From: Laetiporus sulphureus 93-53
Taxonomy: Eukaryota; Basidiomycota; Agaricomycetes; Polyporales; Laetiporaceae
Length of the DNA: 64,000 bases
Assembly: GCF_001632365.1 (NCBI RefSeq)
Contig: NW_024468512.1
Span: 1,282,271-1,346,270 of the forward strand
Direction of reading: 5' to 3'
The first letter of the stretch is position 1, and each line of letters opens with the position of its first letter. Of this stretch, positions 20,809 through 34,188 are shown one piece after another. The notes under the pieces were generated by a model. The model worked only from the letters and a program-made list of their open reading frames with translations. It was not told the origin of the DNA and ran no database searches. Made by a program: the position numbers and the translations under genes.

Positions 20809-21702
20809 TCAGTCTTCGAGGAGGAAATCCCAGTCGATCACGACCTCCGGTGATCGCTTTGTGCACCAACCCATCCCGAACATGCGCTTGCATGCCTCGC
20901 GACAACGTGCCTCTGGCTCCCCGCGGTGTACGTCCCACATCCTGAATGTGACGTGACCGTAGGTGTGCACCACGACTTCGTCTTCGTCCGCGCCGCCGCT
21001 CAATTTGCCAGGCCAGATATCCTTGTCCGAATACGCACTCGAGTGGTCCTTGTCGGAGATGTATAGGTCAGAGTACTGTTGCGGATCCTGGTCGCACATG
21101 GAGATGACGGATGGACGACGGGACTGCGTGATACACGCGTTCTGCAGGATGCGGTTGGTGAAGCCTGCGGAGAAGGTGGTCTTCTTGCAGCTCGCAGAGC
21201 GATGAATGTGACCCCTGAAGTCCGATGGAAGCCAGATGGTGACGTCTGCGTCGGACGAGACGTTGACCTCGAGCTGGAATTTGGTTGTTCGTGTGGGGGG
21301 AAAATTTCGGCACTAAGCACAACGACACGTTGCGTTAGTACGATTTCGGTGGATCGGCAGCGCACGCGGACTTACGACTTTGATCTTTACCGATTCGCTG
21401 GACTCGCTTCCAACATACATAGCGAGCCGATGGTCCAGCGGCTGACTATGGGCACGATAGTGTGGAAGGACAAGCGAGAGGTCGATTGGGCGGCGGTCTG
21501 TTTCTAGTGCGAAGTCCCACTTCGAGTGCTCCCCTGCGCCGCGATATTTGACGCGATGTGACCCAGTCGGTTGGTCAAGTAAGCTTTCCGTACCCGCTGG
21601 GCATCTAAAGTCCTGAAATTCACGATCACGATGGGAATGAATTTGACTGTCCGCAGTGATGCGCTATCATCGACTTACGTTGAAGGAATGAAAACCAGGC
21701 AT
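20809..21702 (-). CDS. DUF7330-type fungal protein
   Basis: Member of a family frequent in agaricomycetes whose role is unknown. Three exons fit: a short first exon (MPGFHSFN) from the ATG at 21702, a second reading DFRCPAGTESLLDQPTGSHR, WDFALETDRRPIDLSLVLPH and LDHRLAMYVGSESSESVKIK, and a third starting CRNFPPTRTTKFQLEVNVSS and holding DADVTIWLPSDFRGHIHRS, the most typical block, then ADEDEVVVHTYGHVTFRMWD and the C-terminus DWDFLLED. The two introns have GT...AG ends. About 254 residues. The V-x-V-S-S-x-A-D-V-x-I-W-L-P pattern resembles repeated beta strands described for adhesin-like beta-solenoids, but that is only a comparison. No signal peptide is seen. Start choice is moderately sure, because the first exon is short. 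Confidence 0.75.
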
Positions 21703-23749
21703 TGTGACCTTGCGAACGAAAAGAAGGCTGGCCGTGGCCGAGGAAGACGAATGCAAATAGACGTCGGGCACGAATGGGGAGAACGGTACATCTCGACTAG
21801 CACATCCTGGTTATATCACTGCTCGCGAGCGGTTGTGTTTCAGTATAAGTACCGCTTTGTGCCAAATAAGGCAGGCCTTGTTTTCGTTCCTCGGCTATGA
21901 GTCAACACGTGCTAGGCAGCCGCCTCGACAAGACAACAAACCCATTGTGTTGGATGTTGACGCAGACAATTGCATGGGAATCTGAATCAATATCAACAAT
22001 AAGACCGGAGTCCATCGTATCTCGTCGACTCCGCGTGTCCGCTGCCCCGCGTTCGCGTTGCCCGCTTCCCAGCTCGCTGCGATATCTCGGTGCCGGGTAA
22101 ACCGTTCGACTGTACTGGCATGTTCCGTCGTGTCTCGGTGAGTTTGTGTGGCTGACAACCGTGTCTCTCTGACACACTTGGCGCGTTTCGCTGTGTTCTA
22201 GATTTGCAACAAGGTTACGCTTATGTTCTGAAAAAAAAAGCGTCAAATTGTCCCAATCACCGTGCAATGGTGTCGATTTGAGCCATCGTACAGATCTAGT
22301 AACGTGAATGGCGTTTCCTAAAGGGGGCATCCCGGATAGCACCTTGACTGCGGTGTAGAATTGCCGTGTCTATACGACGATGTGTCCTTCCATTGTACGG
22401 AAGCCATTTAACTGAAGGTAGTGAAGTGGTAGCATGGTCACTGCGGACCTGCGTTCAGCCATGTGTGGGCGGTTTCATGGCGGCGTGCCGGTCGTCAAAA
22501 AGCTAGATCAGGCGCGCACTTCACACCTTGTCTATGTCTTCGGGTCATTTGTTTCTGTTGGCCGATGGCAGTCTCGCCTTCCAACCGCCGCTTGAAGTGA
22601 CGAGCGATGCGCTGACGTATCAGGGAAGTCGGCCACGAATCTCAGGAGGTTCACAATCTCCAGCCTTGCTACCCGACCAGCGTTTCACGTTTGCGCATAT
22701 CTATGGGAGCTGAGCGAGACCTTTGCTGATACGTTCACCCGCCGAGTGAGTGATACTGGAATCATACGGTCTCATTAAGTTTTGCAGCAGCAGACTTCCA
22801 AGACAGTGAGCGTTCAGCGCTCAGCAGGTGCGTTGTTCCCTTTCGAGCAAACAATAAATAGAGGTAAGTGCAATTGCAAGCGGCGATTGTTCTGCTCCTA
22901 CCACACCGTCCGGACAATTGAACCGTGCAGGGGCATAAAGGATGATGACGAACGGTCATTGGAGCGACAGTACAAAGCCCATGGAAGATGCGGTAGTAGA
23001 GCGTGCTCAGTTAAAGATGATTGTTGTCATGAGAAGCTGCAACGATTTTATGACACGTATTATGTGCGTCAGCAAGCAGAATTACTCAAGACTGATACTG
23101 CCGTTCCGAGTCGCAATCAATTCGGGTCCTCCATGCGAATGCCAAAGCATTGTTAATTGCCTTTCTAATATTTTTGGTTCATACGAATGCGATTCAGAAC
23201 GTATGATGTGCGATCCAGAAGTGACACAGCACTGATCGTGGGACATGTTTCAATGGACTCGGAGTACGGCATTTCGTGCTCGGGTCCCGGGCTCTAGATC
23301 TTCATTGAGGCTGCGCGCAATGTGCATATCTAGTCGTGACACATCTGTTTATGAGCGTATCAAAATGCCCTGAAATTCCACGTTACTTCACTACGTTGCG
23401 TTCGGCGTGCGAGCGTGTCTAATCAAAGCCAAAGCAGTTTATGAGATGTGTATCGGACAGACAGCTCGCATTCCTCACAAGCGGAATAAAATGTTCACTG
23501 GCAATACATCACACCACTCGCCAACACATGGGGTGGTCGTTCTATGACACACAGGATCTGCGGTCACACACTCGACAACACGAGCTTGTCACATGTGGAT
23601 AACGGCTTTCCTCGTTTGGAAACTTTCCGTCACTCCGATCACTCGGTGATAGCCGCGAACCACGTGGCCGCGTTTGTACGCGAGGCGTGCCACTCTGCCT
23701 TTCTCTTTCCGCAACTTTCATCACTATAACCATATTTTCTCGGCCGAAC
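21703..23749. other. 2-kb region without a recognisable gene
   Basis: Several open frames of 60-125 codons exist. The longest (plus, 22782-23156) is Cys- and Lys-rich in its middle (CRGIKDDDERSLERQY, CCHEKLQRFYDTYYV) but has no known motif and no splice structure. A run of eight or nine A at about 22230 and several stops in all frames argue against a large gene. No repeats were noticed. The right end carries the promoter of the DCN1-like gene. Confidence 0.45.
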
Positions 23750-25589
23750 ATGGCACCCAAGGTCAGTCGCAGTCATAGATAAGGTCATAAGGAGCGAGTC
23801 TGAGGCAAGGCGCATGTAGAGGAAACGCGCAGAAGCCGCAGGTGAACCCAGTGCGCGCGTTACGCGTGCATCATCGCGCGCTAAGGGCATCGGAAGTGGT
23901 GCTATCGCTTCAGAAGGAAGCGTGGTGCCTGAAGCAGCAGGATTAGAGAGACTAAGCGAGGTAATCCCTGCAATGAATGCTGAACGCCTTGGGTTGATTG
24001 AGACTTGTCGCGAAGTCCGACGTACCCGTGCTCAAGAAAGCTCGGAAAAGTAGGGCAAAAGGCGCTAGCACCAGAATCAGAGGCAGAGATGGAAATAAAG
24101 CGTGTGTGATTCCTCCTCCTCAAAACCGCATGGGACGCTTACTTGGATTCTATAGCGATAATGAAGTACGTGATATTCCATTTATGGGCTGTATGCGTGA
24201 CCAACAATTGTTCAGCCACAGATCGAGTAAGTTCTGTCCAACCACGTTGCCAGGCGAACCACGTTGTCAAGTGCGTTTACTTGCAACACTGGACTTCACT
24301 GCAGCCTTCTTGAGCAGTGTCCTGGTTGACATTGCTCACTGTTATCACGGGCTGGCTTGAATCCTCATGAATATTTCCTCCCTCTTGTGTTGCGTTCCTA
24401 ATAAGAAAACTCGCAGTACACAGGAGTCTGCGTCTCCTTCAACAGATGTTACTTCCAAAATAATCCCACTCTCAAGCCCTCAATATTACACTGTCGCCAG
24501 TGCTGGAGCTCTTTTCCGCACGTATGCGGACCCAGACGACCCATCTGTTGTAGGACCGGAGGGCTTTACACGCCTCTGCTCTGACACGGGAATATCGTTA
24601 GACGGCGCGCTTCCGTTGGTGCTTGCGTGGCAAATGGGTGCAGCTGAGATGGCCAAAATCAATTTGAGCGAATGGGAGAAGGGTACGGCAGAGCTTAGGT
24701 TGGCTTCTCAATTCTACTACTGTCGAAATATGATCCGCTAACAAGATCCGCGGGTTTTCAACATTGACCTTCTCCTCTATACTTAGAATATCTGATTTGA
24801 AGGTGTTGTCTATTGCTCTACATGACTTGGAGGATCTGCTGCTCTTGGGAAAGCCACCAATGAAACCTTCGCTGGCTACGCAAAACCGGAAGAAAGCGAC
24901 TTCTTCATCTCTAGAACCCTACAATCGTGCACGCTATTACAGATACGCTGAAGATCCTCAAAAGGCATTCAACGAGCTTTATTCATTCTGCTTCGCCCTA
25001 GCCAAGCCACCGTGAGTGTGAGGTTATCATAAGAAATGACCCATGCTTAACACGCGAGCTTGAAGTCAAGCAAGAAACATCGACATGGAGGTCGGTTGCC
25101 CGAATCCCGACTGTAATGTTCTGACAACTCATAAAAGGTGTTCTTAGACTGCGAGCGCATTCTGGTCGGTCTTGATCGTCCCCCGATATCCGTTAATGTC
25201 TGAGCTGCTCCAATTCATCAATGTACGTTCTTTCTGCGGTCTCATTCACTACTCCGCTGCATCGAGTTTGTTATGCAGGACAAAGGAACGTACAGAGGTG
25301 TCAATAAAGATCTGTGGAACATGGCACGTGTCAATGTCATCCGCAGCAACTATGGCATTGTTTTATTCACTTGAACTCTTAAGGCGCTCGAGTTCGTTCG
25401 CACAATCGATCCAAACCTATCCAATTATGACGCAGATGGGGTAAGTATTCCGTAATCTGACGGTTGGGTCATCTTATTCCTTCAACCCTGTAGGCATGGC
25501 CCACAATGCTTGACGATTTCGTTGCGTGGAAAACAGGCAAGAGCGCCGGAGAAGCATCGGCGCGAGCTACCGTCGACACTACGGACTAG
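23750..25589 (+). CDS. DCN1: DCN1-like protein, cullin neddylation co-E3
   Basis: DCN1 proteins bind the E2 Ubc12 and a cullin and promote transfer of Nedd8. The potentiating-neddylation domain is clear: LFRTYADPDDPSVVGPEGFT, GALPLVLAWQMGAAEMAKIN, LKVLSIALHDLEDLLLLGKP, NELYSFCFALAKPP, NIDME joined to TASAFWSVLIVPRYPLMSEL, LQFIN, QDKGTYRGVNKDLWNMA, LEFVRTIDPNLSNYDADG and AWPTMLDDFVAWKTGKSAGE. The final D-A-D-G-A-W-P-x-x-L-D-D-F-V motif is diagnostic. Upstream exons starting at ATG 23750 (MAPK, RKRAEAAGEPSARVTRASSR, SDVPVLKKARKSRAKGAST) join through 63- and 55-base introns and give a basic, nuclear-signal-like extension typical of agaricomycete members. How this joins the core around 24160-24400 is uncertain; a simpler start at ATG 24367 is possible. 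TAG is at 25587-25589. Confidence 0.88.
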
Positions 25590-26252
25590 CGACGAGTTAT
25601 AATGACAGGACTGTTATGGAAGCATATCTAATGCCACGATCGCAATGGTCTAATATTGCTGCATCCAATGTCTTTCTATTTCCTCGGTTTCTTTATTCCA
25701 CCTCCAACGTTTAGCTCCAAGTCCGAATGAGCGATCTGCAGGATGTCTTCAATCATGACATGCAGCTTCCCATCCGAGTCTGGTACTGAGCGTTGAGCGT
25801 GTTCATTTTCGTGCTGCATATTTTAAATTAGGCACCGCCTTTCCTTTCGATCAGTATTTTCGCGAGACTCATTCCACGCTACAATGTTCAGCAGACACTC
25901 ACCTTCTTCCTCAGAGATGAATAGCGTCCCCAAAGCTGGCGGTGAATGGAAAACGTGTATAATGAGCCGCTATCGCCTGGAAATATGGTTCATCCGCCAT
26001 CCCGCCATTACATCGTCAGGTGTCCATTCGAAATGCACACGTACCGCTGCGTGCATCTCAGAAAGAAGTCGAAGCTACCGTCGGATTGGGGTGGTAGACA
26101 TCTTTCCTCCAATACCTTTGCCTAATGCAGTTTGACATGGTTCTTCACAGGGTCCCGAGTACGACCTTATGCATGCGAGCGGCACTTCGGCACGGAGACG
26201 GGAAGATGTGAGATATAAAAGCGGTCGGAACTATCATTTCGGCCTGAGCATC
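25590..26252. other. Intergenic, promoter side of the P450 gene
   Basis: No gene is recognised between the DCN1-like stop and the P450 start. A candidate TATA-like ATATAAAAG at about 26212-26220 lies about 35 bases before the P450 ATG, which is close; it may set a short leader. Confidence 0.4.
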
Positions 26253-28420
26253 ATGGGCCTGACGATCGTTACATTGGCCCTCATCCTGGGCACGGTACTT
26301 GCAACTGTGTACTTCCGGCTATCCTCAAACAAGGACTCTTTACCATCTGGCCCTCCAGGGCATTGGCTGCTGGGCAATGCACCCTCTGGCCCTCAGTATG
26401 CACTGACTCACGATTGTTCGCCTCAGCATGGATTGACTTGTAGTCTTTCAGTGCATCCCGTCGTGTCGCTGAGCTCGTTGAGGCATATGGGCCCGTCATC
26501 ACGCTGCGATATGGAATTCGCCTTGTATGTGTCGTCGGACGCTATGAGGTCAGGTGCAGTTACGGATAAGGCGTGTTCGCAACCTCACGTTTCCATGACC
26601 TGAACAGGCCGCTGTAGACATTCTTCAGAAGCATTCGCTAGAGACGTCAGATCGACCACGGGCCATTGTGGCTAATGAGATTCTCTCAAAGGGCCTGCGC
26701 GTCCTGATGGTGCGGGCGGGCGATCGTCTGAAGAGAATAAGAAGGTACATGCATAAATGTCTAGGAAGGACATCCGCAATTGCTGATTTTGCAGCAGAGC
26801 ACTTCATGCATATCTCCAGCCCTCTGTAGCAGTGACGTATACGCCCATTCAGTACAGGTACGCGAAGAAATACATCGTGGACTGCTATCGCAAGCCGGAC
26901 GAGCATCTTGAACATGCAAAGAGGTGCGAAAGTTTAATAATGGTTTCATGATTTCTGCTAACACGACTCAGTTATGCGGCGAGCCTCGTTTTGACCATAG
27001 CCTATGGCAAGACAAGTCCGAGCTCATACTCGGATCCGGATGTGCGCGCGATTAACAAATACCTGCAGCGTCTGACTGTTGCACTGAGGCCTGGAGCTTA
27101 TCTCGTGGAATCCTTCCCATTCTTGAAGTATATACCCGGATATCTCTCTCATTTCCACCGCTGGCAAAGGGAAGAGAATGCATTGTTTGCCAGCCAGCTT
27201 GAAGCTGTCAGAAGGAAGATGGTACAGCCCCCTCCATCCTGTCGCGGCTGTATGGAAGATGAAATTTCTTTTTTGGATACGATAGGAAGCAGGAGAAGCA
27301 GAGTCATGTTTTGCTGCATATCTAATAGAGAATCAGGAGAGATTGGGCCTGTCCTATGACGAGATGGTTTACGTGGCAGGTGCGGTTTTCGGCGCAGGAT
27401 CTGACACTGTGAGCTCTTGTACTTGCAATTTGCCTGTTGCTGGCGCTGAATTGCTTTTGTCAGACGGCCGCGGCGCTGGGCGTGGTGACAATGGCTGCAG
27501 CCTGCTACCCCGAAGCACAGAAGGCAGTGCAAGCTCAGTTGGATCAGGTCGTTGGTCGTGGTAGATGTGAGTACTGGATTTCTGTAAGTATAACGCGCTT
27601 GTTCATGGTTTCCATGCACCAGTGCCTTCTTTCGAGGATCAGGATATGCTACCTGAAGTGACTGCCTTCGTGTTAGAATCGTTCCGATGGCGGCCTGTCA
27701 GTGTCGGAGGTTCGTCACTCGCTTGCTCATAGTAACATACGTCCCATAACCCATAATCGTCTGTAGGATTCTCTCATCGGACGATGAAGGATGTTATCTG
27801 GGTATGTCTGAAATGTAATTTGGTCATGAGCTCTCTCCTAATTTCCCATTGCAAGAGAAACTATGTGATCCCAGCAGGTACAGAAATCGTCGGGAACCAC
27901 TGGTGAACATTCCATCAAACACCTTCCATAGCGATCTTGTTGATCTTGTTTAGGGCTATATCGCGAGACCCGGAGGTATATCCGGACCCTGAGACCTTCA
28001 ACCCGAGGCGTTGGCTAGATGGGCAGGGCAGGCTCAGAGACGACCTCAAATTTTTCAACTTCGGCTTCGGTCGTAGGTGAGAGTTGAATTTGCTCCGATG
28101 GTGTTAACAATGTTACGACGAGGAAACCTGCCAGGGTATGCATTGGACAGCATGTCGCGAACAAGTACGTCGCTGCTACTGTCAGAAAAGCTATAAAATC
28201 TCACTACGTGTTGAGCAGCTCTCTTTTTATCAACACGGCCCTTATATTATGGGCATTCAGCATTACGCAGAATCCCTCCAAGCCGATCGATACGTTCGCA
28301 TTCACAGATTCAGCCAACAGTCATCCCCTGCCGTTCTCAGTATCTTTGCAGCCGCGAGTTAAGAACCTTGAGGAGTTGCTTGGCATTACTGTGCATGTAG
28401 CATCGGTAGATTACTCTTGA
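26253..28420 (+). CDS. Cytochrome P450 monooxygenase
   Basis: Haem-thiolate monooxygenase of the ER membrane; substrate unknown. The N-terminal anchor GLTIVTLALILGTVLATVYF is followed by the proline hinge PSGPPGHWLLGNAPSG. Then come SFSASRRVAELVEAYGPVIT, HSLETSDRPRAIVANEILSK, YAASLVLTIAYGKTSPSSYS, PFLKYIPGYLSHFHRWQREE, the I-helix AGAVFGAGSDTTAAALG (AGSDT), the K-helix E-x-x-R in VLESFRWRPVSVGG, the ISRDPEVYPDPETFNPRRWL block, and the haem loop FNFGFGRRVCIGQHVANN with the Cys ligand. About a dozen exons are needed; splicing at 27289 and near 28080 and 28170 restores the frame across apparent stops (EAGEAESCFAAYLIENQERL, and the haem loop). All key motifs are intact, so the gene looks functional. 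About 515 residues. The CYP family cannot be assigned by eye. Confidence 0.9.
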
Positions 28421-28560
28421 GAGTGCCGAATGAAGGAGGATTCGAGGCTCATGTGCCCAGAGAGTTGCCTTATGTGGAGAAGTTTATAACAGCCACTTCG
28501 GCAAAGGGTGACTTCCCACGCCCCTTCAGTCTCAACTTCTTCAGTCTCAACTTCTTCCTA

Positions 28561-30965
28561 ATGTCCAGCAGAGCCGGTGGACTCTACGGAGGCATCCAGT
28601 TCTCCTCTGCGAAAGCATTTTCTTCTTCATCTGCTCCGCAAGAGAACGTCGCAGCACCTGTCACTGCCGCAATCATCGAGAAACCCCAGGTCTCGAGAGC
28701 GGCACCGGCAGATGATCGGTCGTCATCAGCTCCTGCAACGCAGAATGCAGCAGCGAGCCCCAGTGCAGCAGCTGAAGCAGGCGCCTCAGTGAAGGCTACA
28801 GCCGGTATCTTCCCCTCTTTCGCGGCCTTGCCAATGTAGAGCTCGTTATTCACGAAATCATCGTTCATGCTATTTTCGCATCGCAATATCGGTTGCGCGG
28901 ATGCTACCAGGATGGTCCGCCAGTCTCGCCTTTGCGCCAGTCCGTCGACATTCAGCACAAAAAGCCAAGGTTTCCGCCGTGCCACGGCTCCCTGTGGGTG
29001 CAGCGGTTACCGCTGCTCAAGCCGCGACCACCTCGCCTACCGCGGTAATCTCAAGCACTGCAGTTGTGTTCGCGCCACCGGCCTTGGTAGAACCCGCAAA
29101 GCCTGCAGAGTCTCAAAGCCAAGGGCAAGGATGGGGCAAGAAAGTCAAACCGCCTTCCATGATTCTGGATGAGGACATCAATGGATTCAAGGCGCGGCGG
29201 GGAGAGAAACGCAGCGGAGGCGGAAGGAAGAAGGGAAAGAAAGTATGTGGATGATTGTGTCGCAGTTTTGTTTCCGATGATGAAATACGTTCTCAGAACA
29301 AACATGCGGCAGTCATCACAGTATGGGAACCCAACGAAGCGTATGATCCAATGCGACCGAACGACTACAACGAATACAAAGTCTACAAGCGTAGGGAGCA
29401 CGAAGAGCGCCGTGAACGCATGCTTGTTGAGAGGCAGCGTGTGGAGGAGCGCAAGAGATACCGTAGCAGTAGCTATTCCGACAGTTACGGCAGTGAATCT
29501 GAAGAGGAACGCCCTCGCAAAGCCGGTAGGCCTGCATTCCATGATGTAACGCATCTTGCATTCGCCTCATCATTGGTTTGATCGCCCTAGGTCGGTATGA
29601 CGACCATGAGGAAGAGGACTATGACCGACCCCGCGGGCTTGGTAGTGTGGCACCATCCAATCCACCGCCGGCCCTTGTGGGCGTTAACCTCACCGGCGAC
29701 GAGGCTTATCAGCGCCGTCTTGCCATGTCAGCTGGCTTCCGACCCGCATCTTCTCCAGTCCCTGTTGCAGCGCCAGCCCCGCACGTTGCACCGACTCCGA
29801 CGTCCGCAGACAGGCGATCTCCTTCGTCTGTTACACCTCGTCTCCCGACAGAGGCCACAACTCCTACCCTGTCGGAGGATAGGGATGATGAAGACATTCC
29901 TGGCCTCGGTGGTTCTGGTTCTGTTAATGCCGCGGCACTGCCTGCAACCGCACTCTCAGCAGCAGAGACTGGGGAGGAAGCATATCTGCGGCGTGTCGCC
30001 ATGTCTCAGCCCCATCCAGCACCCAGTGCGCCTATACATCAGGATCCTGAAGAACATCCGCTGGCGTACAATCCTTTTGTCCCTCCATCTTCCGCGCCTC
30101 CGCCCCCGGCACCTATGCCGGTGCTTCCTGCAGGCTTCTCGGAAGAGAAGGTGCGCAGCAGTCGGGAGGCTGCAGCGGCTATCGCGGCAAAATTGAAAGC
30201 ACTCGCACCTCCACCTGGGACATCTGAACCATCTGCACCTTCTGCTGGCAGCGTGACAGAATCAGAACCCGCATCTGAACAGAGGTGCATTATCATTTCA
30301 ATCTGCAGGATCTGCTGTTACTGACAAGTCTTCTCTGACTAGACCGGATCCGCATGGGTTCGCCGCCCGCCTAATGGCTAAGTGGGGCCATAAGGAAGGT
30401 CAAGGTCTAGGTGCAGATGGAGGCGGCATTGTGCATGCGCTCACCGTAGAGCAAGTTACTGGAGGGAAAGGCAAGGGCAAAGGCAAAGGCAAGGAGGCCG
30501 GTGGTAAGGCGATAGGATCTGGGCCCAAGATGGGCAAGATTGTCAACTTGAATGAGGATGCAAAGACCAGAGAAGACCGGGAGCGCTTTGGAGAGCCCAG
30601 TCGAGTTGTTGTACTCACGAACATGGTTGGTCTTGAGGATGTGGAAGACGAAGAGCTCAGAGATGAGATAGGTGAGTCAAAAGTTTCGTCGGCTTCTGGC
30701 ATCGGGTTGACTATATATTATATTCATTTTAGGTGAAGAATGTTCGAAGAATGGCACTGTCGAGCGAGTCGTCGTTCATCCTGTCTACCCGCCTCCTGAG
30801 AACCCCGAAGAAGCTGTCCGCATTTTCGTTTTGTTCGCAGGACCTGCTGGAGCTTGGAAGACGGTGAGAGAATTGGATGGGAGGTACTTCGGAGGTCGAA
30901 GTGTGCGAGCGCGCTACTTCCCTGAAGCTCAGTTCAACAAGTTTGCCTTTGATATACCATTGTGA
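28561..30965 (+). CDS. Splicing factor SPF45 (RBM17 family), G-patch and UHM domains
   Basis: SPF45 proteins act in second-step and alternative 3' splice site choice; the plant relative DRT111 is also linked to DNA repair. The product starts [20 protein letters not shown], passes an Ala/Ser-rich stretch, then [13 protein letters not shown], a basic region, and [40 protein letters not shown], a Ser/Tyr/Glu region, and two related blocks [13 protein letters not shown] and [13 protein letters not shown]. The G-patch is [20 protein letters not shown] followed by a Gly-Lys run of four GK pairs. The C-terminal UHM reads [40 protein letters not shown] and [20 protein letters not shown] with the R-Y-F motif. 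TGA is at 30963-30965. About 680 residues in seven or so exons, longer than human SPF45 because of the disordered parts. Confidence 0.93.
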
Positions 30966-31267
30966 TGCGGCCGGATTAGTTCTTGAATGTGTTGTTGTAT
31001 TGCGTTCCATCTCTCATCTAATACAAAACATCCTTTTCAAAGGTTTCAAACCCAGAACTCTCTCGATTCTTTGCCATTCCTACTGAGTACTTGGTAGGAG
31101 GAACGTCCTGTATTGTTGTCCGTACTTTACATTCAGACTTCACTCCTTGATTACCGATGAATTTTGAGAATGCAGAAGGATAAGGACGGACGCAAAGCTG
31201 AAATACAACACATAACCACAGTCGGATCTCTTCCCCAACGAGCTCCATGTTCCCGCACACAAATCAT
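30966..31267. other. Convergent intergenic region
   Basis: Between the 3' ends of the SPF45 gene and SDH1. Only 3' untranslated sequence is expected; no motif was seen. Confidence 0.5.
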
Positions 31268-33912
<2,645 letters not shown>

Positions 33913-34188
33913 GTCGCTGGAGAAGACAGGCCCGACGCTGAAGACAACGACGAAGGAGAGAGACGAGGTCGAGCGAGTTCGCACCTTGATGCGAGAGCCT
34001 CGGTCACGAACGACCGAAATTCCCGTCCGTCTCCGATTCCACGTGATTTCCCCGCGTCGCGTGCGCGGCGGCCGCGAGTCTCGATCGGCCAATCAGGATC
34101 CTCCAATTATTACAGGTATATTGTCTCTAGGACGTACATCCATAGCACAAACCAGAACACATGCACGCTACAGCGAGCATTATAGCAG

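Noticed and set aside
22782..23156. 124-codon intronless frame as a small Cys-rich protein gene
   Set aside because: No signal peptide, no conserved Cys pattern and no neighbouring evidence; open frames of this size occur by chance in this GC range.
27230..27360. In-frame stops in the P450 gene suggesting a pseudogene
   Set aside because: A normal intron ending at GATAG restores EAGEAESCFAAYLIENQERL, which matches the family, and the haem loop is likewise restored by splicing.
30455..30520. Gly-Lys repeat in the SPF45 gene as a microsatellite or novel domain
   Set aside because: It is a short run of AAGGGC-type codons in a linker; low-complexity runs are common there and it is in frame.
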